From Flavobacteriales bacterium UBA6165 (lineage in GTDB: Bacteria > Bacteroidota > Bacteroidia > Flavobacteriales_D > Crocinitomicaceae), in assembly GCA_002422285.1 (NCBI GenBank), contig DIUF01000018.1:10713-20970 (forward strand): a stretch of 10,258 nt of DNA, written 5' to 3'. A program made the position numbers and the translations under genes. The notes under the pieces were generated by a model. The model worked only from the letters and a program-made list of their open reading frames with translations. It made no database searches and had not been told where the DNA came from. Shown piece by piece: positions 1 through 5,889 of this stretch (position 1 is its first letter; every line of letters starts with the position of its first letter).

Positions 1-2193
1 ATTATTACAGGGGCTTCAGGCTCGGTGAATGTAAACAACGTGCAAGTCAAAATTCGTGTCACCCGCGATGATATTGGCAATTGGACTTTAGAACGCGACA
101 CCGCTTTGACCAATGAATTTGTAACAGAAGGCAGCATTTTAGACAACACGCATTTTCAAAGCAGCTATTTTGGTGTGTATTGCGATTATACCCAAACCCG
201 TTCGCAGCATTTCTATTATGATGATATTGTGGTGACTGGCGACCCCTATATAGACACTGATGCTCCAGTTTTCCAGCAATTAAGCATTACGGCCAACAAC
301 CAGCTCATGCTTCAGTTCAATGAAAACTTGGGTTTGACTTCTCAAAACGTGATGAATTTCTCGGTGAATAATGGCGTCGGGAATCCAGAATTTGCTGAAA
401 TCAATCCCCAAAACAATTCCCAAATCATTTTGACCTTCGAAGACAATTTTGTGGACAACACCAATTATGTGATAAGCGTATCAAACATAAGTGATTTGGC
501 AGGTAATATTGCGTCAAATTTTAATGAACCCTTTTATTATTATGTATTCAGTATTCCTGTGTTTGGCGAAATTAGAATCAACGAGTTTATGGCTGATGAA
601 ACACCAAGTGTTGGCATGCCATTGACAGAATATGTGGAATTGTTCAACACCACGAATAAAACTTTCAATTTGGCTGGCTACCGCATTTGTAACGATAACT
701 CATGTGGAACGATTCAAAACAGCACACTTCCTCCAAATGGCTATTTGATTATCACACCAACAGCGGGTTTGCCTCTTTTTGCAGATTTTGGAATTAATGC
801 CATCAATGCCACGTCTTTCCCTGGACTCAAAAATGCTGGGGATCAGGTGAGATTGATGAATCCAACACAAACAGAAATAATAGACTTAACAAGCTATACA
901 ACAGCGACTTATAAAGACACTGCAAAAAGTAATGGTGGCTATTCATTAGAACTTATCAATCCGTTTAGTCCTTGCTTAGGAAGCGACAATTGGCGGGCAA
1001 CAAATAGTATAGTAGGTGGTACTCCAGGGGCTCAAAATTCTGTTTTTGACAATTCGCCCGATGTTACGCCACCTATCTTGGTTTCGGCTTTTTTAACTTC
1101 ACCGAATACACTACAAATCACATTCAACGAATTGATTGAAAATAGTGAATTGACCAACTTGAATTTTAACACTAATGCCATCAATGAAATCGCCAATATA
1201 GTTGTGAATGGATCATACACCAATCAGGTAAATTTGATCTTTGAAGACGATTTTCAGCCCAATGTTGTCTATAATTTTAGCATCACAAACCTAACGGATT
1301 GCGAAGGAAATAGCACCAATTTGAATGGAACTTTTGTGTTAACCAGTCAAGCCGAAATTGGGGATATTGCAATCAATGAAATTCTTTTCAATCCAATAAC
1401 CGGCGGTTCAGATTATGTTGAACTTTACAATAATTCAGATAAATTCATCAATCTGAAAGACTGGAACATGGCCAATTTAAGTAATGGAAATCCAGCGAAT
1501 TTTAGGATAATATCGTCTCAAAATCTAATATTCGAACCTAATAGCTATTTGGCATTAACGGTAGACAGTGTTCAAGTGAAACAAACTTATGTGAATCATG
1601 GTTTTGGGCGCTTTGTGTATTGTAATCTTCCGACATATGCCAATGCCAGCGGCAACGTTTTATTGATTAACCCAAACAGTGTGGTCATTGATTCTCTGAG
1701 CTATCTAGAGAAATGGCATTTCACTTTGATCTCAGATAAAAAAGGAAAATCTTTGGAGCGCATCAATCCGAACGGTCCGTCAAATAGTCCGAGCAACTGG
1801 CAAACGGCTTCTGAAAATTCAGGTTGGGGCACGCCAGGACTTCAAAATTCACAATATTTGAATCCACAAGCACAGGGTCAGTTTTCAGTGGAGCCGACGG
1901 TAATTTCCCCAGACAACGATGGTTTTGAGGATTTTGCAATTCTCACTTATGCGCTTCCTGAGCCAGCAATGGTTGGTTCAATAAAGATCTATGATGAAAA
2001 TGGTCGCCCCGTGCGTGAGTTGGTCAACAACTATTTCTTCGACCAATCTGGCGAATTGAAATGGGATGGCTTGGATGACAATGGCACCAAATGTCGCGTG
2101 GGTCGCTACTTGATTTTGTTTGAGGTTTATTCTACGCAAACGGGAACTACTTTGGCATTTAAAAAGGTTGTGGTAGTAGCGACGAAGTTGTAA
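1..2193 (+). CDS. Lamin-tail/Ig-like multidomain surface protein, 5' truncated by the window
   Basis: The reading frame is open from base 1, and the GTG at 25 is not a convincing start, so this is the C-terminal part of a larger protein. Numbering from that GTG, residues 1-72 look like the end of a concanavalin/LamG-like fold (YYDDIVVTG). Residues 80-175 are an SbsA-type Ig-like domain (TDAPVFQQLSI). Residues 181-340 are a lamin-tail domain (GEIRINEFMADE, YVELFN). Residues 348-440 are a second Ig-like domain (DVTPPILVSAF), and 446-610 a second lamin-tail domain (GDIAINEILFNP, DYVELYNN). Residues 620-722 are a FlgD-like terminal fold (SPDNDGFEDF, WDGLDDNG, GRYLILFEVY). Proteins with this plan are known in Bacteroidota as exported or surface proteins. 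No catalytic motif is visible; binding or structural work is inference. The signal peptide would lie outside the window. The product is confident as a domain family, not as a function. Confidence 0.85.
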   Translation: MITGASGSVNVNNVQVKIRVTRDDIGNWTLERDTALTNEFVTEGSILDNTHFQSSYFGVYCDYTQTRSQHFYYDDIVVTGDPYIDTDAPVFQQLSITANNQLMLQFNENLGLTSQNVMNFSVNNGVGNPEFAEINPQNNSQIILTFEDNFVDNTNYVISVSNISDLAGNIASNFNEPFYYYVFSIPVFGEIRINEFMADETPSVGMPLTEYVELFNTTNKTFNLAGYRICNDNSCGTIQNSTLPPNGYLIITPTAGLPLFADFGINAINATSFPGLKNAGDQVRLMNPTQTEIIDLTSYTTATYKDTAKSNGGYSLELINPFSPCLGSDNWRATNSIVGGTPGAQNSVFDNSPDVTPPILVSAFLTSPNTLQITFNELIENSELTNLNFNTNAINEIANIVVNGSYTNQVNLIFEDDFQPNVVYNFSITNLTDCEGNSTNLNGTFVLTSQAEIGDIAINEILFNPITGGSDYVELYNNSDKFINLKDWNMANLSNGNPANFRIISSQNLIFEPNSYLALTVDSVQVKQTYVNHGFGRFVYCNLPTYANASGNVLLINPNSVVIDSLSYLEKWHFTLISDKKGKSLERINPNGPSNSPSNWQTASENSGWGTPGLQNSQYLNPQAQGQFSVEPTVISPDNDGFEDFAILTYALPEPAMVGSIKIYDENGRPVRELVNNYFFDQSGELKWDGLDDNGTKCRVGRYLILFEVYSTQTGTTLAFKKVVVVATKL

Positions 2194-2233
2194 CCAGAGT
2201 TCGACTAAAAAATCAATTGAAAAAATCGAGTAT

Positions 2234-2250
2234 TTACCAATTTTTGGTAA
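2234..2250. promoter_or_regulatory. Palindrome, candidate ParD operator
   Basis: TTACCAA, three T, then TTGGTAA form a perfect 7-base inverted repeat. Its right arm shares TAA with the promoter box at 2248-2255. ParD-type antitoxins usually repress their own operon by binding a palindrome at the promoter, so this is the natural operator candidate; that role is inferred. A second short perfect palindrome, TCAATTGA, sits upstream at 2213-2220. The alternative is a weak terminator hairpin for the preceding gene, but the T run is in the loop and not after the stem. Confidence 0.5.
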
Positions 2251-2255
2251 CTTTG
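2248..2255 (+). promoter_or_regulatory. Bacteroidota -7 promoter box for parDE
   Basis: TAACTTTG matches the TAnnTTTG -7 element of the Bacteroidota primary sigma factor. It ends 17 bases before the parD ATG, leaving a leader of about a dozen bases. No good TTG -33 element is present at the usual spacing; the best match is TCG at 2226-2228. The ten bases TAACTTTGAC recur exactly at 4603-4612 in front of the phosphoribosyltransferase gene. Confidence 0.6.
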
Positions 2256-2272
2256 ACTTAAATTTTACAAAA

Positions 2273-2521
2273 ATGAAGAACACTTCGATATCACTCGGCA
2301 ACTACTTTGATCAATTTGTGAGCAGTCAAGTAACTGCTGGTAGATATAAAAATGTGAGTGAAGTTATCAGAGCTGGACTCAGACTTTTAGAAACTGAGGA
2401 GAACAAAGTTATTGCACTTAGAAATGCCATTCAAGAAGGTTTGAATAGTCCGAGAGTCGAAAATTTCGATTTTGACGAAAACCTCAAAAAGCTCAAATCG
2501 GAAAAGAGAAAAAATGGCTAA
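2273..2521 (+). CDS. parD: ParD-like antitoxin (ribbon-helix-helix)
   Basis: This is an 82-residue protein of the CopG/ParD antitoxin class. In that family an N-terminal ribbon-helix-helix dimer binds DNA, and a flexible C-terminal half wraps and neutralises the toxin. Here residues 3-9 (NTSISLG) fit the DNA-contacting strand, 10-22 the first helix and 27-41 (NVSEVIRAGLRLLE) the second. Residues 42-82 are charged and end in a lysine-rich tail, as expected for the toxin-binding part. Length and layout are normal for ParD. The start is the ATG after the 2248-2255 promoter box. The stop overlaps the start of the toxin gene by eight bases, so the two are translationally coupled. Autorepression through the upstream palindrome is likely but inferred. 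Confidence 0.9.
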   Translation: MKNTSISLGNYFDQFVSSQVTAGRYKNVSEVIRAGLRLLETEENKVIALRNAIQEGLNSPRVENFDFDENLKKLKSEKRKNG

Positions 2522-2807
2522 CGTTATTCTGAGACAAGAGGCCATTGATGACCTAAATGCAATTTGGCAATACACTTTGAATGAATGGTCTGAAAGTCAA
2601 GCCGACAAGTATTATTCTACTATAAAATTTCATTGTTTACAAATTGGAAAAAATCCAAAGTTAGGGAAAGAATATCCCAAAATTGCGGAGAATTTGTTTG
2701 GTTTAAATTCAGGAAAGCACATCATCTTCTACCAAATCTTAGAAGAAAGCGATGTTGAAATAATCAGAATTCTACACGAACGTATGGATTTGATAAACAG
2801 CATTTAA
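2514..2807 (+). CDS. parE: ParE/RelE-superfamily toxin
   Basis: This is a 97-residue toxin of the ParE group. Family members studied so far mostly inhibit DNA gyrase, while RelE relatives cut mRNA on the ribosome. The ParE pattern is complete: A10..DL13-14..I17 in the first helix, NPKLGKEYP at 47-55, the strand KHIIFYQI at 68-75 and the C-terminal RILHERMD at 85-92. There is no frameshift or truncation, so the toxin is probably active unless bound by ParD. I chose the ATG at 2514, which overlaps the parD stop by eight bases and is preceded by a purine-rich stretch. An in-frame ATG at 2472 would add 14 lysine- and serine-rich residues that lie inside parD and are not part of the family. The target (gyrase or other) cannot be read from the sequence. 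Confidence 0.88.
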   Translation: MANVILRQEAIDDLNAIWQYTLNEWSESQADKYYSTIKFHCLQIGKNPKLGKEYPKIAENLFGLNSGKHIIFYQILEESDVEIIRILHERMDLINSI

Positions 2808-2824
2808 GATACTCCTGACAACAC

Positions 2825-2859
2825 AATCTCATAATTTGTTCGCAAAATTTGGGGAGATT
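2825..2859. terminator. Hairpin between convergent parE and NTF2-like genes
   Basis: Outer stem AATCTC (2825-2830) pairs with GAGATT (2854-2859). Inside it, AATTTG (2833-2838) pairs with CAAAATT (2843-2849) with one bulged A and a TTCG loop. The hairpin lies in the 58-base gap between the stops of two converging genes, where a bidirectional terminator is expected. Neither side has a good T run, so rho-independent termination is not certain. Confidence 0.4.
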
Positions 2860-2865
2860 TAGAAC

Positions 2866-3306
2866 TTACCCAACCCTATTCGCGTGTCTTTGAAGCCGCA
2901 ACCACTTACCGTCCACAAATACCCACACTTCGGAGTAGAGCAGCTCAACTTCAAAATCATTTTGGTTTATTTTGCCAACGAAAGTACCTGTGCCCGTAAC
3001 AATTGCAACTTGATTGACAATCCGAACATCAGCACTTTTAATTTTTACACTATGAAGCACCAATTTGCCAGACCGCAAGTTTTCAAGAACATCACTCCTA
3101 GATTCAGTCAAACCGTTCGAGTGAATGTATTGTATATTCGGGTGTAATACTGCGGCTAATGAGTCCAGATTTTTGTTCACCATCCATTCAAATTTGCTTG
3201 CAGAACGTTGAAGAACGTCTTTGGCAATTTCATCAACTTGTGCTGTTGCGAAATGTACCAATAACAGCAGTCCACAAAACAAACTGATTTTGAATGGAAA
3301 TTTCAT
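2866..3306 (-). CDS. Secreted NTF2-like (DUF4440/SnoaL-type) protein
   Basis: This is a 146-residue protein with an N-terminal signal peptide: basic MKFPFK, a hydrophobic stretch through residue 18, and a likely cut after A22 (FATA/Q). The mature part of about 124 residues has the cone-shaped NTF2-like pattern: a first helix with Q33...F39 and W41, then LDSLAAVLHPNIQYIHSNG at 48-65, and paired strands ending in YSEVWVFVDGKWLRLQRHA (124-142). The fold serves many roles (small-molecule binding, isomerases, cyclases), so no reaction can be assigned. The gene starts 10 bases after the pdhB stop and probably shares its transcript, though an exported protein has no obvious tie to cytoplasmic pyruvate dehydrogenase. 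Confidence 0.8.
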   Translation of the reverse strand: MKFPFKISLFCGLLLLVHFATAQVDEIAKDVLQRSASKFEWMVNKNLDSLAAVLHPNIQYIHSNGLTESRSDVLENLRSGKLVLHSVKIKSADVRIVNQVAIVTGTGTFVGKINQNDFEVELLYSEVWVFVDGKWLRLQRHANRVG

Positions 3307-3316
3307 TCCAAAAAAA

Positions 3317-4306
3317 CTAGGCTTTCACGTTGTGATACATCACTTGCTTAATGGCATCTGTCAAACGAGCAACATTAGGCAAAGCTTCTTCCATCAAGGA
3401 TGGTGAGAATGGGAATGGCGTATCCGACTGAGTAACGCGCATTACTGGAGCGTCCAAATAATCGAAAGCATAGCGCTGCAAATGGTAAGCAATTTCAGAA
3501 GAGATTGATGCCAATGGCCAAGATTCTTCCAAAACAACACAACGATTGGTCTTTTTGATAGATTCTACAACCGTATTATAATCAATTGGGCGAACCGTTC
3601 TCAAGTCGATGATTTCACAAGAAATGCCTTCTTTTTCCAAAGCTTCAGCAGCGGCAAATGCCACTTTCATGATTTTTCCGAAAGAAACGATGGTCACATC
3701 AGTTCCTTTTCTTTTCACATCGGCAACACCAATTGGAATGATGTATTCGCCATCTGGAATCATACCTTTGTCGCCATACATTTTCTCAGATTCCAAGAAA
3801 ACAACAGGGTCATTGTCGCGAATAGCCGCTTTCAGCAAACCTTTGGCGTCATAAGGATTTGATGGTGTAATCACTTTCAAACCTGGCACGTGTGCATACA
3901 TCGACTCAAAACTTTGCGAGTGCGTTGCCGCCAATTGTCCAGCGGTACCATTTCCTCCACGAAAAACAATCGGACAGCTGTATTGTCCACCAGACATTTG
4001 CAACATTTTCGCAGCGCTGTTGATGATTTGATCTGCTGCCAAAATCGCGAAGTTCCAAGTCATAAATTCAACGATTGGTCGAAGTCCGTTCATGGAAGCA
4101 CCAACGGCAATTCCAGCAAAACCAAGCTCAGCAATTGGCGTGTCAATCACGCGTTTCGGACCAAACTCATCCAACATGCCTTGTGACACTTTATAAGCTC
4201 CGTTGTATTCTGCTACTTCTTCACCCATCAAAAACACACGTTCATCGGCGCGCATTTCTTCTGACATGGCCTCTCTCAATGCTTCGCGAAATTGTACTTC
4301 TCTCAT
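3317..4306 (-). CDS. pdhB: Pyruvate dehydrogenase E1 component, beta subunit
   Basis: This 329-residue protein is the beta half of the thiamine-diphosphate-dependent E1 heterotetramer. That enzyme decarboxylates pyruvate and passes the acetyl group to the lipoyl arm of E2, in the cytoplasm. Visible family signatures are VFLMGEEVAEYNGAYKV (24-40), the cofactor-activating glutamate in TPIAELGF (E60), the ATHSQSFE histidine (H129), the transketolase middle domain to about 175, and a C-terminal domain with DLRTVRPID (234-242) and VLEESW (258-263). Length is normal and nothing is missing. The start at MREVQFREAL matches the usual E1 beta N terminus. E1 alpha and E2 genes are not in this window, so the complex is encoded at more than one place or further off. 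A branched-chain 2-oxoacid E1 beta is a less likely alternative. Confidence 0.93.
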   Translation of the reverse strand: MREVQFREALREAMSEEMRADERVFLMGEEVAEYNGAYKVSQGMLDEFGPKRVIDTPIAELGFAGIAVGASMNGLRPIVEFMTWNFAILAADQIINSAAKMLQMSGGQYSCPIVFRGGNGTAGQLAATHSQSFESMYAHVPGLKVITPSNPYDAKGLLKAAIRDNDPVVFLESEKMYGDKGMIPDGEYIIPIGVADVKRKGTDVTIVSFGKIMKVAFAAAEALEKEGISCEIIDLRTVRPIDYNTVVESIKKTNRCVVLEESWPLASISSEIAYHLQRYAFDYLDAPVMRVTQSDTPFPFSPSLMEEALPNVARLTDAIKQVMYHNVKA

Positions 4307-4341
4307 CGTAATACTTGTTTTTTATAAGAAAATTTGGAAGG

Positions 4342-4349
4342 CAAAAGTA
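4342..4349 (-). promoter_or_regulatory. Bacteroidota -7 promoter box for pdhB
   Basis: Read on the minus strand this is TACTTTTG, a match to TAnnTTTG, 35 bases before the pdhB ATG. That would give a leader of roughly 30 bases. No clear TTG is seen at -33; the -33 region abuts the first heptamer array, which begins at 4374. Confidence 0.5.
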
Positions 4350-4373
4350 GTAAATAAATTGATTCGAAATAAA

Positions 4374-4408
4374 AGCTGATGGCTACTGGCTGCTAGCTAC
4401 TGGCTGTT
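4374..4408 (+). repeat. Left heptamer array (five units, RGCTRNT)
   Basis: Five consecutive 7-base units read AGCTGAT, GGCTACT, GGCTGCT, AGCTACT and GGCTGTT. All fit RGCTRNT with no gap between them. The 11-mer GCTACTGGCTG occurs at 4382-4392 and 4396-4406, one unit pair (14 bases) apart. The array lies in the non-coding gap between divergent genes and mirrors the array at 4530-4592. Confidence 0.8.
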
Positions 4409-4529
4409 GGGTCTAAAGAGAAATGTATTATCGTTTCTAAGCACAGTTTTGACCAAGTATTGCGAGAAAAAAGACAATTCATACAAACAGATTCGCTTTC
4501 CAAGTTGCCCAACCCCAAAGTAAAAAGCT
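4409..4529. other. Unique spacer between the heptamer arrays
   Basis: These 121 bases hold no credible gene and no heptamer periodicity. The ends carry a short inverted match: GTTGGG at 4406-4411 and CCCAAC at 4508-4513, which would extend pairing of the arrays inward. The interior (for example around 4412-4505) is AT-rich with no strong hairpin or promoter that I can see. Confidence 0.5.
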
Positions 4530-4592
4530 AGCTGGCAGTTGCCAGAAGCTAATAGCCAATCACCAGTTGCCAGAAGCTAGAAGCTAGTCGCC
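4530..4592 (-). repeat. Right heptamer array (nine units, inverted)
   Basis: On the plus strand nine contiguous 7-base units read AGCTGGC, AGTTGCC, AGAAGCT, AATAGCC, AATCACC, AGTTGCC, AGAAGCT, AGAAGCT and AGTCGCC. Their reverse complements (GGCAACT, AGCTTCT, GGCTATT and so on) have the same register and similar consensus as the left array, so the two arrays are inverted. A perfect 16-base direct repeat, CAGTTGCCAGAAGCTA, occurs at 4536-4551 and 4564-4579, exactly four units apart. The array ends 10 bases before the promoter box of the next gene and so covers its -33 region. Confidence 0.8.
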
Positions 4593-4602
4593 AAAAAAGT
4601 TC

Positions 4603-4610
4603 TAACTTTG
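4603..4610 (+). promoter_or_regulatory. Bacteroidota -7 promoter box for the phosphoribosyltransferase gene
   Basis: TAACTTTG fits TAnnTTTG and ends 15 bases before the ATG at 4626, the same arrangement as in front of parD. There is no TTG at the usual -33 spacing, where the last heptamer units lie. Confidence 0.6.
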
Positions 4611-4625
4611 ACAAAAAATTATCTC

Positions 4626-5120
4626 ATGCGCACCATCGTTCTCGACCAACGTCAAATCAAACAGAAAATCGTTAGAATGGCTTATGAAATTATTGAGAAT
4701 TTGTTTGAGGCAGAAACCATTCATGTGATTGGAATTGCTGGAAACGGCGTTCAATTATCACAATATTTGGTCGATGAAATGCGCAATATCTCTGGTCAAA
4801 ATGTGCAACTCAATTTCATCCAGGTGGACAAAGACAATCCCTTGTCGCATGCCATTCACTTCAATGACGCCCAGCTGGATTTGAAAAAAGCGCATGTTGT
4901 TTTGGTGGATGACGTAATCAACTCCGGAAAAACCATTCAATACGCCTTGAACCACATCTTAACGCAACCTGTGCATCAGGTGAAAACAGCCACATTGGTC
5001 GACCGCAAGCACCGTCGTTTTCCGATTCATGCAGATTTTGTTGGCATCCAACTTTCTACCACGATGCAAGAAAGAGTTGAGGTTTCTTTTGAGGGAGAAT
5101 GGAAAGCGTTTTTGGTGTAG
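4626..5120 (+). CDS. PyrR-like type I phosphoribosyltransferase
   Basis: This 164-residue cytoplasmic protein has the phosphoribosyltransferase fold. The PRPP-binding loop is VVLVDDVINSGKT (91-103), with the two acidic residues and the GKT end intact. The layout follows PyrR: an N terminus resembling ILDEQAIRRALTRIA (here IVLDQRQIKQKIVRMAYEI) and a hood region LVDRKHRRFPIHADFVG (124-140), close to the LVDRGHRELPIRADYIG of PyrR. The stretch that in PyrR reads DITLYRDD is here FIQVDKDN (65-72), so the usual uracil phosphoribosyltransferase or pyr attenuation role is doubtful; substrate unknown. I chose ATG 4626. A TTG at 4608 is in frame but lies inside the promoter box. The gene is divergent from pdhB and convergent with lpxH, with three bases between stops. 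Confidence 0.85.
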   Translation: MRTIVLDQRQIKQKIVRMAYEIIENLFEAETIHVIGIAGNGVQLSQYLVDEMRNISGQNVQLNFIQVDKDNPLSHAIHFNDAQLDLKKAHVVLVDDVINSGKTIQYALNHILTQPVHQVKTATLVDRKHRRFPIHADFVGIQLSTTMQERVEVSFEGEWKAFLV

Positions 5121-5123
5121 GAG

Positions 5124-5879
5124 TTACCCCTCCCAAACCTCCATCTTCAACTCCTCCCCATCAAAAACCGCATAGGTATTGTGTCGAATCCAGTCGCCGA
5201 TGTTGATGTAGGTGGATTTTTCGTTGAGTTGGATTTCCATAGGCAGGTGGCGGTGACCGAAAATAAAATAGTCGAAATGTTCTTTTTGCAGGATTTCTTT
5301 GGCGTAGATAGCCAGCCATTCGTAAGCTTCTCCGAGGAAGATTTCATCTGAATTGCCGTTTACTTTTCGGCTTTTTCTTGACCAGAAATTGGCAACTGCG
5401 ATGCCGAAATTGGGGTGTAAACGGGCAAAAAGCCATTGACAAACTTTAGAAGCAAAAACCTTCTTGATGAATTTATAGCCATAATCGCCAGGGCCCAAGC
5501 CATCGCCATGACCTACGAAAAATTTCTTGTTGCCAAAAGTGAATTGAATCGGCTCGCGGTGCATTTGAACGCCCAATTCTTTCGGGAAATAATCGAACAT
5601 CCACATGTCGTGGTTGCCTATGAAAAAATGAATTTTGATTCCGCTGTCGCTCAACTCGGCCAATTTGCCTTGTAAGCGAATGAAGCCTTTTGGAACGGCG
5701 TGTTTGTATTCGAACCAAAAATCGAAAATGTCGCCAACCAAGTATATCTCTGCGGCATCTTTGGAAGCCATTTCTAACCAACGGACAATGCGTTTCTCGC
5801 GTTCTAAACTAGATTTCGCGTCGGGAGCGCCGAGGTGAAAATCAGATGCGAAATACAGTTTCGATTGCTCGTTTGCCAT
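5124..5879 (-). CDS. lpxH: UDP-2,3-diacylglucosamine diphosphatase (LpxH type)
   Basis: This is a 251-residue calcineurin-like metallophosphoesterase. LpxH removes UMP from UDP-2,3-diacylglucosamine to give lipid X, the fourth step of lipid A synthesis, at the inner face of the inner membrane. The metal-site motifs are all present in order: D13 and H15 in SDFHLG, D50 in GDIFDFW, GNHD at 88-91, H124 in GHGD, and GHRH at 208-211, followed by YINIGDWI (224-231). Length and the FDFWFEY and YKFIKKVF stretches fit LpxH better than generic phosphoesterases. It is the last gene of the minus-strand run and starts 10 bases after the previous stop. lpxK lies at the head of the same run, which supports the lipid A role. 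No terminator is visible in the three bases before the convergent gene. Confidence 0.88.
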   Translation of the reverse strand: MANEQSKLYFASDFHLGAPDAKSSLEREKRIVRWLEMASKDAAEIYLVGDIFDFWFEYKHAVPKGFIRLQGKLAELSDSGIKIHFFIGNHDMWMFDYFPKELGVQMHREPIQFTFGNKKFFVGHGDGLGPGDYGYKFIKKVFASKVCQWLFARLHPNFGIAVANFWSRKSRKVNGNSDEIFLGEAYEWLAIYAKEILQKEHFDYFIFGHRHLPMEIQLNEKSTYINIGDWIRHNTYAVFDGEELKMEVWEG

Positions 5880-5889
5880 TCAATGCTGG

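Noticed and set aside
2472..2513. Earlier ATG for parE inside parD
   Set aside because: The extra 14 residues are a basic stretch translated from parD in another frame and are absent from the ParE family; ATG 2514 gives the normal length.
4374..4592. CRISPR array
   Set aside because: The repeat unit is 7 bases with no unique spacers between units, and no cas gene is present.
4608..4625. TTG start adding six residues to the phosphoribosyltransferase
   Set aside because: The TTG is the last three bases of the TAACTTTG promoter box, and the family N terminus fits ATG 4626.
5120..5133. GGAG/CTCC hairpin at the convergent stops as a terminator
   Set aside because: Only four base pairs and no T run on either side.
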